Under the pieces are notes generated by a model that had not been told where the DNA came from, did no database searches, and saw only the letters and a list, made by a program, of their open reading frames with translations. A DNA stretch of 41,474 nucleotides from the NCBI GenBank assembly GCA_046153355.1, contig JBJXEY010000203.1:1-41474 (forward strand), written 5' to 3'. Of this stretch, positions 1-7,733 are shown piece after piece. The position numbers were made by a program, and so were the translations under genes. Position 1 is the stretch's first letter. Each line of letters opens with the position of its first letter. This stretch comes from 2-02-FULL-62-17 sp046153355. GTDB taxonomy: Bacteria > Pseudomonadota > Gammaproteobacteria > Burkholderiales > SG8-39.

Positions 1-453
1 GTCGACTGGATGCTGAATCGCGGAAGAAATCTGTATCTCTTCCCCAATGTATTCATCATGGACAACCCCTCCTCGCAGATTCGCACCTTGAATCCGATCG
101 CGCCGGGCGTGTGCGAAGTGACGGTGCGCTGCGTGGCCCCGGTGGGCGAGGCTCCCGATGCGCGCGCCGCGCGCCTGCGCAAGTTCGAAGACTTCTATCT
201 CACCAGCGGCATGGCCACCTCCGACGATCTGGCCGCGCTGGAGGCGGTGCACAGCGGCGGCGCGGCGCGTGCCGCTCGCTGGAACGATTTCTCGCGCGGC
301 ATGACCGCGATACGCCGCGGCGCCGAGGACACGGACGGCGCCGGCATCGGCCTCGCGCCCGACCTGATGACGCCCAACTGGGACCACGAAGCGCTGTATC
401 ACGGCTTCTACCGGGTATGGAAACAACGCCTGTTGGAAGGTGCGCTGACATGA
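1..453 (+). CDS. Ring-hydroxylating dioxygenase, alpha subunit (C-terminal part only)
   Basis: The frame is open from the first base, so the gene begins before the window and only about 150 C-terminal residues are present. The visible part resembles the end of the catalytic domain of benzoate/anthranilate-type Rieske dioxygenase large subunits: a segment reading NLYLFPNVFIMD, then a conserved-looking FEDFYLTSGMAT stretch, then a Y-H-G-F-Y-R-W-containing end. The Rieske cluster and iron ligands lie outside the window. The stop codon overlaps the start of the beta-subunit gene by four bases (ATGA), which supports an alpha-beta pair that adds O2 to an aromatic ring. The substrate cannot be read from this fragment. 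Confidence 0.82.
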   Translation, partial: VDWMLNRGRNLYLFPNVFIMDNPSSQIRTLNPIAPGVCEVTVRCVAPVGEAPDARAARLRKFEDFYLTSGMATSDDLAALEAVHSGGAARAARWNDFSRGMTAIRRGAEDTDGAGIGLAPDLMTPNWDHEALYHGFYRVWKQRLLEGALT

Positions 454-953
454 GCTCGGGCGATCCTCACAAAGCGCGCATCGCCGCCGAAGATCTGATT
501 TATCGCGAAGCGCGGCTGCTCGACGAAAAAAAATGGCATGAGTGGCTCTCCCTGTACACCGAGGATGCCCTGTTCTGGATGCCCTCCTGGGCAAGCGAAT
601 ACGAGACCACGTCGGATCCCGAACTGGAACTGAACCTGATCTACCTGAAGGGTCGCGCCCATCTGGAGGACCGCGTTTTTCGCCTGGAGACCGGCGAATC
701 GTTTGCCTCGGTGCCGATGGCGCGCACCACGCATGTGGTCGGCGGGGTGATGGTCGATGACGCGAGCGAATCGCAAATCACCGCGCGCGCCAGTTGGATG
801 GTGCATTCCTTTGGCATCCACGGCGGCATTACGCGCGGCGGTTGGTATGAATACGTTTTACGGCGCTCGGGTGAGACGCTTAAGATAGCGCGAAAGAAAA
901 TTACCATGATCGACGACAAGCTGGTGGGGCCGGTCGATTTTTTTCATATTTGA
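450..953 (+). CDS. Ring-hydroxylating dioxygenase, beta (small) subunit
   Basis: This 167-residue protein has the length and fold signature of small subunits of Rieske dioxygenases (SnoaL/NTF2-like): RIAAEDLIYREARLLDEK at the N-terminus, then W-x-x-W-x-x-LYTEDALFWMP, and a C-terminal KKITMIDDK segment. The frame stays open upstream to 111, but the ATG at 450 is chosen because it overlaps the alpha-subunit stop as ATGA, implying translational coupling, and gives the usual family length. The beta subunit is mainly structural in the alpha3beta3 hexamer. No ferredoxin or reductase gene follows, so the electron donor is encoded upstream of the window or elsewhere. Confidence 0.88.
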   Translation: MSSGDPHKARIAAEDLIYREARLLDEKKWHEWLSLYTEDALFWMPSWASEYETTSDPELELNLIYLKGRAHLEDRVFRLETGESFASVPMARTTHVVGGVMVDDASESQITARASWMVHSFGIHGGITRGGWYEYVLRRSGETLKIARKKITMIDDKLVGPVDFFHI

Positions 954-1007
954 TTTTTATACTATTTTTAAATTGAAAATTAACCATTCGGTACGTTAGG
1001 AGGACAT

Positions 1008-1997
1008 TTGTCTAATCTAATCTTGAAAATTATTCGTCTAATGCGCGGCATGATGGCCGCCGCATGTTCTCTGACACTCTGCGCCTTTGCCAACGCGCAA
1101 AGCTATCCTGCCAAACCTGTACGCCTGATCGTCGGCTTTGCCGCCGGCGGTCTGGTGGATACGCTGGCGCGCACCATGCAGCCCAAGTTGCAATCGAGCC
1201 TCGGACAGCCCTTATTGATCGAGAACCAAGCCGGCGGCGCGGGAACGGTGGCCGAAGCCGCCGTGGCCAAATCCGCACCCGATGGCTACACCTTGATGAT
1301 GAGCGCCGACAGCCCGCCCACCAATGTGCATCTATTCCGCAATCAGGGCTATGACTTGTTTCGTGATTTGCGCGCGGTAGCAATGCTCACCCGCGTGCCG
1401 CTGGTCATGCTGGTGCACCCCTCAGTACCCGCCACCACCGTGCAGGAATTCATGGCCTTCGCACGCGCCAAAAGCGGCGCGGTCAACTATGCCAGCCCCG
1501 GCGCCGGCACCGCCAATCATTTGTACATGGAAATCTTAAAAGGCATTGGCGGCTTCGAGATGACACACGTGGCCTACAAAGGTGGCGGCCCGGCGATGAA
1601 CGATCTTCTGGGCGGCCAGGTGCAGGCGATATTGATTTCCATCACCCTGGGTGCGCCGCAGGTTCGCGCGGGAAAGTTGCGCGCCTTATCCACCTCTGGC
1701 GACAAGCGCACCGCGCAACTGCCGCAGGTGCCCAGTTTCTCCGAAGGCGGCATCCAGGATTTCAACCCGCAATCTTGGAGCGGGCTATTCGTACCCACCA
1801 ATACTCCGCCGGCCATCGTGCAGCGGCTGCACGATGAATTTTCGCAGGCGCTCAAAGATGCGGATGTCGCCAAACGCTTGCAGGATTTAAGCGCCGAGCC
1901 GGTGATGAATTCACCGGATCAGTTCGCGGCGTTTTTGAAGACCGAGTCAGAGCGCCTGGGTAAGTTGATCCGCGAGAAAAACATCAGCGCAAATTAG
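1008..1997 (+). CDS. Bug/TctC-family periplasmic solute-binding protein
   Basis: This 329-residue protein has an N-terminal signal peptide ending near ANAQ, followed by the family hallmark SYPAKPVRLIVGFAAGG, a conserved IENQAGGAG segment and a PDGYTL motif. Bug proteins bind small carboxylated or aromatic ligands in the periplasm. Some feed tripartite TctABC transporters and others act as sensors. The start is TTG at 1008, four bases after AGGAGG at 998-1003; an ATG at 1041 would still leave a usable signal peptide. Its place between a dioxygenase and an extradiol dioxygenase suggests an aromatic-acid ligand, but that is inference. No TctA or TctB membrane genes are in the window. Confidence 0.93.
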   Translation: MSNLILKIIRLMRGMMAAACSLTLCAFANAQSYPAKPVRLIVGFAAGGLVDTLARTMQPKLQSSLGQPLLIENQAGGAGTVAEAAVAKSAPDGYTLMMSADSPPTNVHLFRNQGYDLFRDLRAVAMLTRVPLVMLVHPSVPATTVQEFMAFARAKSGAVNYASPGAGTANHLYMEILKGIGGFEMTHVAYKGGGPAMNDLLGGQVQAILISITLGAPQVRAGKLRALSTSGDKRTAQLPQVPSFSEGGIQDFNPQSWSGLFVPTNTPPAIVQRLHDEFSQALKDADVAKRLQDLSAEPVMNSPDQFAAFLKTESERLGKLIREKNISAN

Positions 1998-2087
1998 AAG
2001 TCTGAATTAAAAACGCGAATTAGAAGCGCGAATTTAAAGCTCACCGCTGTCGAATCCGATCCGAATTCCCAATGAACGGAGGGTTGC

Positions 2088-2963
2088 ATGATTAACCTGC
2101 ATGACATTCGTTATGTACGCCTGGCAACTCGCGATGTCGCCGCCGCCACCGACTACGCAACCAAAATCCTCGGTCTCGAGATGGTGCGCAAGGAAGGAAA
2201 ATTCACCTACCTCAGGGCCGATGATCGCGACCACACGCTGGTGTATTACGAGGGCGATCCCAGTGAAACCACCGCCGCGTTCGACGTTAGCAGCGCCGCT
2301 GAACTGGAAGCCGCCGGCGCGAAACTCGATACCTTGAAAATGGACGCTCGACACGGCACACGCGAAGAAGCCGAGCAACGCCGCGTCGATGACTTTGTCG
2401 CCTTCAAGGACCCCAGTGGCAATAACATCGAACTCGTTTTGCGCCCGCATCATTGCGGCCGGCGCTACTTTCCGAGCCGCGACGCGGGTATTACGAGCTT
2501 TAGCCACATTGGCCTTCGCACCACCAACCCGGTACGCGACGAAGCGTTCTGGACGGAGGTTTGCAATGCGCGCGTCTCCGATCGCATTGGCGCAGCGCCC
2601 TTGCTTCGAATTGATGAAGTGCATCACAAGATTGCTTTATTCCCCTCCACTTACCCCGGCGTGCAACATGTGAATCACCAGGTGGAGTCGGTCAACGATG
2701 TGATGCGCGCCTGGTATTTTCTAGTCGAGAGGGGCATCAAGATTGTGTTCGGGCCAGGGCGGCATCCGACATCGAACGCGATATTTCTATATTTCGAAGG
2801 GCCCGACGGCATGGTGTACGAGTACTCCACCGGCGTGCGCCTGATCAAGCCCGAAGATGAAGCCACTTACGTGCCCCGCCAGTTTCCGTTCAATGCGCAG
2901 TCGTTCTGCATGTGGGGGTCGAAACCGGATATTCCGGAATTTCAGAATAAAAAGGCGGCTTGA
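2088..2963 (+). CDS. Type I extradiol (VOC) ring-cleavage dioxygenase
   Basis: This 291-residue protein has two glyoxalase-type (VOC) modules, roughly residues 5-120 and 135-250, as in 2,3-dihydroxybiphenyl 1,2-dioxygenase and catechol 2,3-dioxygenases. Likely Fe(II) ligands are H140 (in FSHIGL), H194 (in GVQHVNH) and E245 (in GMVYEYS), which fit the usual His-His-Glu facial triad. The segment FEGPDGMVYEYS matches the family signature. A GGAGG-like ribosome site precedes the ATG. The enzyme should open a catecholic ring next to the diol, giving a meta-cleavage product for the mhpDEF/FAH genes further along. The exact catechol is unknown. Confidence 0.88.
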   Translation: MINLHDIRYVRLATRDVAAATDYATKILGLEMVRKEGKFTYLRADDRDHTLVYYEGDPSETTAAFDVSSAAELEAAGAKLDTLKMDARHGTREEAEQRRVDDFVAFKDPSGNNIELVLRPHHCGRRYFPSRDAGITSFSHIGLRTTNPVRDEAFWTEVCNARVSDRIGAAPLLRIDEVHHKIALFPSTYPGVQHVNHQVESVNDVMRAWYFLVERGIKIVFGPGRHPTSNAIFLYFEGPDGMVYEYSTGVRLIKPEDEATYVPRQFPFNAQSFCMWGSKPDIPEFQNKKAA

Positions 2964-3072
2964 ACGAGAGCTCGCAATGCAACACCGGCATGGTCACGTG
3001 CCCGATGCGCCGCCAACATGTAAGATTCAGCAATTGATTTGATCAATTTGCCTTTGCTACAAGGAGCACACC

Positions 3073-4236
3073 ATGGTTACCAAGGAAGAAAACGATAGCT
3101 GGACACGCGTTGGCCCCGGCACACCGGGTGGCGACATGCTCAGGCGCTACTGGTGGCCGGTGGCCTTCAGTGACGATGTGAAGGGACCGCGCCCGAAGAA
3201 AATCAAATTGCTTGGCGAAGACTTCGTCATGTTTCGCGACGGCAATGGCCAAGTGGCCATGGTGGAGTCGCAGTGCGCCCACCGCCGCGCGCCGCTTGCC
3301 TATGGCCGCGTGGAGAAAGACGGCATCCGCTGTTGTTATCACGGTTGGTTGTTCGATGCCGCCGGCAAATGTCTGGAGACGCCCTGCGAGGAGCCCGATA
3401 GCCTCTTGAAAGAGAAGGTCTCGATTCGCTCCTACCCGGCGATGGAGGCAGCGGGATTGGTGTTCGCCTATATCGGCCCGTCACCCGCTCCCTTATTGCC
3501 CAAATACGATCTCCTGGTGCACAACTCGGGTGATCGTTACGTCTGGGGCTTTACCGATCACTGCAACTGGCTGCAATGCGCCGAGGTGATGGCCGATGCC
3601 ACCCACCTCAATTGGCTGCATGCGGGCGTCTACCCGATGTACGCGAAGAAGACCCCAAAGGTGCAGTACTTCGAAAAAGACTATGGCATCGAGTACATCT
3701 ATCACGTCGAGGGCATGCCCGCCGACAAATGCAGTTCGGTGATATTCCCCACGGGAAACCGATTCGCCAGCGCGCGCGTGGAATTGAAAGGCGCATCGCG
3801 CCAGAACCTGGTGATCCGCACCCCCGAGGACGACACCACCACGCACAACTTTTTCGTCTCTGTCCACCACCGCGAAGATGGAAAACTGGTGCACCACACG
3901 GCGGTGCCGCCGGATCGCCCCTGCCCCACCGCCTGGGTGCCTACCGAGTTTGGCGTCTACCCGCCGGGTGACGAAGAGTGGTGGGGAGTGGGTTCGATCG
4001 CGCAGGATCGCATGGCCCTCGAAGGCCAGGGCCCGATCTGTGATCGCACTAAAGAGAATCTTGGCGCCTCGGATAAAGGCATCGCCATGTACCGCCGCAT
4101 ACTGCGCGAATCGATGCAGGCGGTGGCCGAGGGCCGCGACCCCAAGGGCATCGTTCGCGATCCGGCGAAAAATACCCTGGTGGAATTTGGCACGCGCCTG
4201 CACACCATTCAGTTGGCGCTGCAAGTCGAAACCTAA
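3073..4236 (+). CDS. Rieske non-heme iron oxygenase (phthalate 4,5-dioxygenase-like)
   Basis: This 387-residue protein has a Rieske [2Fe-2S] domain at about residues 25-130, with C68-x-H70 and C87-x-x-H90 as ligands (motifs QCAHRR and CCYHGW). The catalytic domain carries a mononuclear iron site with H178 and H183 in ATHLNWLH, preceded by D175, the expected bridging aspartate. The length and single-gene arrangement are typical of the phthalate 4,5-dioxygenase/vanillate demethylase type of oxygenase, which has no beta subunit. An AAGGAG ribosome site precedes the ATG. The reaction could be ring dihydroxylation or O-demethylation. No reductase gene is adjacent. Confidence 0.9.
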   Translation: MVTKEENDSWTRVGPGTPGGDMLRRYWWPVAFSDDVKGPRPKKIKLLGEDFVMFRDGNGQVAMVESQCAHRRAPLAYGRVEKDGIRCCYHGWLFDAAGKCLETPCEEPDSLLKEKVSIRSYPAMEAAGLVFAYIGPSPAPLLPKYDLLVHNSGDRYVWGFTDHCNWLQCAEVMADATHLNWLHAGVYPMYAKKTPKVQYFEKDYGIEYIYHVEGMPADKCSSVIFPTGNRFASARVELKGASRQNLVIRTPEDDTTTHNFFVSVHHREDGKLVHHTAVPPDRPCPTAWVPTEFGVYPPGDEEWWGVGSIAQDRMALEGQGPICDRTKENLGASDKGIAMYRRILRESMQAVAEGRDPKGIVRDPAKNTLVEFGTRLHTIQLALQVET

Positions 4237-4249
4237 TTTCTCGCGGATC

Positions 4250-5242
4250 GTGTTCAAACCGCGAGCCTTTGTATTGCCCCCGGCGCTGCTTGCCGCAAGC
4301 CTGCTGCTCGCCGCGCCTGCGGCGCTCGCGCAGGCGCCACAGGATTTCCCCAACCGTCCGATTCACTTCGTTCTGGGTTACCCCGCCGGCGCCGGCGCAG
4401 TAGACATCATGGCGAGGCAACTCGCCGCGCAATTGAAAAATCTCGCCGGCGTTCCGATCGTCATTGAAAACAAGCCCGGCGCCTCGACCAATATCGCCGC
4501 CGAATACGTGGCACGCGCCAAACCCGATGGCCACACGCTGTTGATCACCGCGGGCAATTCCACTTTCGCCGCGAACGCCTATCTGTTCAAAAGCCTGCCC
4601 TTCGATCCGGTCAAGAGTTTCGCGCCGATCACCACCCTCACCTCGGCGCAATTCATTCTGCTGGTCAATACGAAACAGGACGTCAACAGCGTGGCCGACC
4701 TGACACGCCTGATGAAACAAAAGGGGAGCAAAGGCTCGCACGGCGTGGGCGCGCCCATATCGCAGGCGATGGCCGAGCTTTATAAAAGCATCGCAGGATT
4801 GGAGTCCGTGCAGATTCCCTACAAGACCCTGGGGCCGGCGTTCATCGAGCTTGCCAATGGCGGCATCGATTTCATCTTCGTCGATTCGGCCAATGCCTCA
4901 ACCTTGATGAAACAAAGCCGGGCGCGCGGCATTGCCGTCACTTCCGCCAAGCGTTCGCCCTCGATACCCGACCTACCGACCATGATCGAGTCGGGCGTGC
5001 CGGGGTTCGATGCCACGTCGTGGCAGGCGGCTTATGTGCCGGCGGGAACGCCGCGCCCCATCATTGATCGCTTGAGCACCTGGATCAATCGGACCATGGA
5101 AACCGAGGAATTCAAAAAAGCCATGAATGCCATCTGGTCCGACCCCATGCCCGGCAATCCGGAAAGTCTGGAAAAACTGCACCTTGCCGAAATTGAAAAA
5201 TGGGCGCGCTTGTTGAAAGCCGCCAAGATCGAAGTGCAATAG
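4250..5242 (+). CDS. Bug/TctC-family periplasmic solute-binding protein
   Basis: This is the second Bug protein of the window. The frame is open back to 3878 inside the Rieske gene, but residues before about 4250 are a shadow of that gene. The GTG at 4250 gives a 330-residue protein with a clear signal peptide (hydrophobic LLAASLLLAAPAALAQ). The mature domain shows NRPIHFVLGYPAGAG, VIENKPGAST and PDGHTLL, all Bug hallmarks. It lies 13 bases after the Rieske oxygenase stop, so the two are likely cotranscribed. No strong Shine-Dalgarno sequence is visible before the GTG. It is related to the partial Bug gene at the right window edge: both share the AGNSTFA segment. Confidence 0.9.
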   Translation: MFKPRAFVLPPALLAASLLLAAPAALAQAPQDFPNRPIHFVLGYPAGAGAVDIMARQLAAQLKNLAGVPIVIENKPGASTNIAAEYVARAKPDGHTLLITAGNSTFAANAYLFKSLPFDPVKSFAPITTLTSAQFILLVNTKQDVNSVADLTRLMKQKGSKGSHGVGAPISQAMAELYKSIAGLESVQIPYKTLGPAFIELANGGIDFIFVDSANASTLMKQSRARGIAVTSAKRSPSIPDLPTMIESGVPGFDATSWQAAYVPAGTPRPIIDRLSTWINRTMETEEFKKAMNAIWSDPMPGNPESLEKLHLAEIEKWARLLKAAKIEVQ

Positions 5243-5297
5243 GCTACGCACAGTTGCATCGCGAGGCTTGACGCTGTCGCACCGACTTGAGCGTCGA

Positions 5298-6080
5298 TTA
5301 TTTTCCCGACCACTGCGGCGCGCGCTTCGCCACGAACGCGCGCACACCTTCCTTAAAATCGGCGCTGCCGTAGCAAAGCGAAACCAGATCGTCATCGTTC
5401 AAGTTCGCGATCATGGCCGCGCGCAGGCGGCGCACCTGCTCCTTGGTGACACGCAGCGTCAAGGGAGCATGGCCGGCCAATGTTGTGGCCAACTCGTTCA
5501 CGCGCACATCCAGCGCCTGCGCGGAATCGACCACCTCGTTCAAGAAGCCCGATCCACGCGCCTCTTCGGCCGATAGCAGTTTTGCGGTGAGCATCATTTC
5601 GGCAGTTTTCGCCACGCCAATCAAGCTCGCCAGGCGCGTTATCGATGCCAATGACAGGCAATTGCCCAAGGTGCGCGCTACTGGCACCCCAACCTGCGTG
5701 GTTTTGGTACCGATGCGCAAATCGCACACCGCGGCAATCGCCGCACCGCCACCGGTGCACGCGCCCGAAATCGCGGCAATCACCGGCTTCGGGCAGCGCT
5801 CAAGGCTCGACAACACCTTGTCGAGGCGCCGTTCGTAGTTAATCCCATCCTCGCCATTTTTGTACTCCAGGAACTGCGAGATATCGGTGCCCGATGCGAA
5901 AGCTCTGTCGCCCGCGCCGCGAATCACCATCACGCGAACCGCAGGATCGATAGCAACCTCCTCCGCTATTCGCGCCAGGCCCTCATACATCTCGAAGGTC
6001 AAGGCGTTGCGCGCCTTTTCCCGATTGAAGGTCACGCGCGCGATGCCGTCGCGCAGCTCGTATAACAAATCGTTATTCAT
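5298..6080 (-). CDS. Enoyl-CoA hydratase/isomerase (crotonase family)
   Basis: This 260-residue crotonase-fold protein has an N-terminal VTFNREKARNAL motif, an oxyanion-hole region FASGTDISQF and the second CoA/oxyanion motif ISGACTGGGAAIA. The usual catalytic glutamate pair of true hydratases is not obvious: the second-loop segment reads PVARTLGN. The reaction could therefore be hydration, isomerisation or another crotonase chemistry on a CoA thioester. It follows the MhpA-like hydroxylase by 33 bases on the same strand and is probably cotranscribed. A CoA-dependent step next to ring hydroxylases could shorten an acyl side chain of an aromatic acid. That role is inference. Confidence 0.88.
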   Translation of the reverse strand: MNNDLLYELRDGIARVTFNREKARNALTFEMYEGLARIAEEVAIDPAVRVMVIRGAGDRAFASGTDISQFLEYKNGEDGINYERRLDKVLSSLERCPKPVIAAISGACTGGGAAIAAVCDLRIGTKTTQVGVPVARTLGNCLSLASITRLASLIGVAKTAEMMLTAKLLSAEEARGSGFLNEVVDSAQALDVRVNELATTLAGHAPLTLRVTKEQVRRLRAAMIANLNDDDLVSLCYGSADFKEGVRAFVAKRAPQWSGK

Positions 6081-6113
6081 TACCGCTCCTTTATATATCC
6101 GCCGTCGCTTGAT

Positions 6114-7598
6114 TCAAGTGTTCGCATGACACAACGTTGCGAGCCGCTCGCTCAACGCATCGAGTCCCGCCGCATCGGCAGCCACGCCCAATACATATTT
6201 ATCGGGGCGCAAGATCACCGCGCCCGCCTGGTGCTCGCGCAACCAAACATCGATCTCATCGCCCGGATCGGAAATGATTTGTGCCTGCATGGCGCGCCAC
6301 GCGTCCTGCGCCCGGGTTCCACACTGAGCAAGTAACGCCCTCGAACCCAGTACCGCGAAATCACCACCGATTGCATCATCCAGCTTTCTTCCATCGGCCA
6401 GGCGCGGCTGCGGAAAAATCTCGCCAGCGGGAGGCACCCCCTCGTGCGCGCCAGGGCCCAGGCGCGAAACCGGATAACTGAACAATTCCGGCGCGCCTTC
6501 GCGAAATTTTCTGTCGCGCTCGATCGCGGCCGCGCCTTCGGCCTGGATCACCGCGCCGACGCGCACCGCTAACTCGATGAAGGCGTGCACATTGGGCCAG
6601 CGCTCCGGCTCATAGGTATCGAGCAACCTATCTCCGGAAGCGCCGCGCAAAACGCGCTCGAGCTTCCATGCCAGGTTGGCGCAGTCGCGCATGCCGGCGC
6701 ACATGCCCTGGCCGATGAAGGGCGGCGTCTGATGCGCGGCATCGCCAGCGATCATGAGGCGCCCCTTGCGCCAGCCTTTCGCGATCACCGACTGAAAGGT
6801 ATACACAGCGGTGCGCTCCAGTTGCGCATCCTCTGGCGTCACCCACCGGGACAAATGTTTCCAAGCATTTTCCGGCTTGGCAATCTCCACGGGATCGTCG
6901 CCCTCCTTCAACATCATTTCCCAGCGCCGCCGGTTTCCCGTGACATAGCAGGCGGTAGTGGGCCGCGCCGGATCGCAATGCTGGATGGTGTAATCGGGCA
7001 GGCCCACGTCGCGGCGCATGATCACATCGGTCACCAGCCAGGGTTGCCGCAACCCCAGATCATCGTAGCTCGACCCGATTGCCGATCGCACCACCGAGCG
7101 CGCGCCATCGCAACCCACCAAATAACGCGCGCTGAATTCTTCGCCCTGGCCGCGCGCTCCGTCGGCTAGCTTCAACCAGGCGTGGTCGCCACGGTCCTCA
7201 ATGGCCACCACTTCGGCGTTATGGCGCACCGTCACGCCGGCGCAACGCTCCGCCGCGCCGCGTAAAACACCTTCGAGGTCAGGTTGATGGAAGTAATGAT
7301 TGTTGTGCCAACCCTGCGGGCCCGGACCTTCCATACCGCGACGGATCATCAGGACACGGCCATCGGCGTTGACGAACTGCATACCCTTGGAGGTCGGCCG
7401 TGTGACCGACGCCATCTCATCGGCCACGCCCGCCGATTGGAAAATCCGCATCACTTCGCCATCGAAATGCACCGCCCGCGGCAATGGGTAGGGGCCGGCC
7501 TCGCGCTCGAAGATGCCAATCGACAAGCCGTGTTTTCCCAACAAGCGCGCGAGCAGCGCGCCGGCCGGGCCGTAACCGACGATGGCAACATCCAACAT
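6114..7598 (-). CDS. FAD-dependent aromatic hydroxylase, MhpA-like
   Basis: This 494-residue flavoprotein monooxygenase starts with the Rossmann motif VGYGPAGALLARLL, followed by YPLPRAVHFDGEVMRIF, a sequence typical of 3-(3-hydroxyphenyl)propionate hydroxylase (MhpA) and relatives. The DG motif (LVGCDGARSVVR) and the GD motif (LMIAGDAAHQTPPFIGQG) bind FAD and NAD(P)H. Such enzymes ortho-hydroxylate a phenolic acid to a catechol, which an extradiol dioxygenase can then open. Both partner activities are present in the window, with lower-pathway mhpDEF genes at 11955-14860. The true substrate may differ from 3-hydroxyphenylpropionate. The gene is divergent from aceE. Confidence 0.85.
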   Translation of the reverse strand: MLDVAIVGYGPAGALLARLLGKHGLSIGIFEREAGPYPLPRAVHFDGEVMRIFQSAGVADEMASVTRPTSKGMQFVNADGRVLMIRRGMEGPGPQGWHNNHYFHQPDLEGVLRGAAERCAGVTVRHNAEVVAIEDRGDHAWLKLADGARGQGEEFSARYLVGCDGARSVVRSAIGSSYDDLGLRQPWLVTDVIMRRDVGLPDYTIQHCDPARPTTACYVTGNRRRWEMMLKEGDDPVEIAKPENAWKHLSRWVTPEDAQLERTAVYTFQSVIAKGWRKGRLMIAGDAAHQTPPFIGQGMCAGMRDCANLAWKLERVLRGASGDRLLDTYEPERWPNVHAFIELAVRVGAVIQAEGAAAIERDRKFREGAPELFSYPVSRLGPGAHEGVPPAGEIFPQPRLADGRKLDDAIGGDFAVLGSRALLAQCGTRAQDAWRAMQAQIISDPGDEIDVWLREHQAGAVILRPDKYVLGVAADAAGLDALSERLATLCHANT

Positions 7599-7640
7599 GA
7601 ATTAGTGCATGCAATTTTTGTAGAGCGCTCATTTTAGTTC

Positions 7641-7656
7641 AGCACCGATCAGTGCT
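7641..7656. promoter_or_regulatory. Inverted repeat in divergent mhpA-like/aceE promoter region
   Basis: Within the 135-base divergent intergenic stretch an inverted repeat AGCAC-6 nt-GTGCT is seen, and a perfect 8-base palindrome GAGCGCTC lies just before it at 7623-7630. Either could be an operator for a regulator of the hydroxylase or of aceE. The arms are short and chance occurrence is quite possible. Confidence 0.25.
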
Positions 7657-7733
7657 CGCGATGCTACGATTGATTCCGTTTGTTGGGTCATTCCCATTTT
7701 CACGTTCTGCGTTTTCATTTGAAGAGGTGCGTC

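Noticed and set aside
3493..4353. 286-codon open frame on the minus strand opposite the Rieske oxygenase
   Set aside because: It is an antisense shadow in high-GC coding DNA. The plus-strand protein has complete family motifs.
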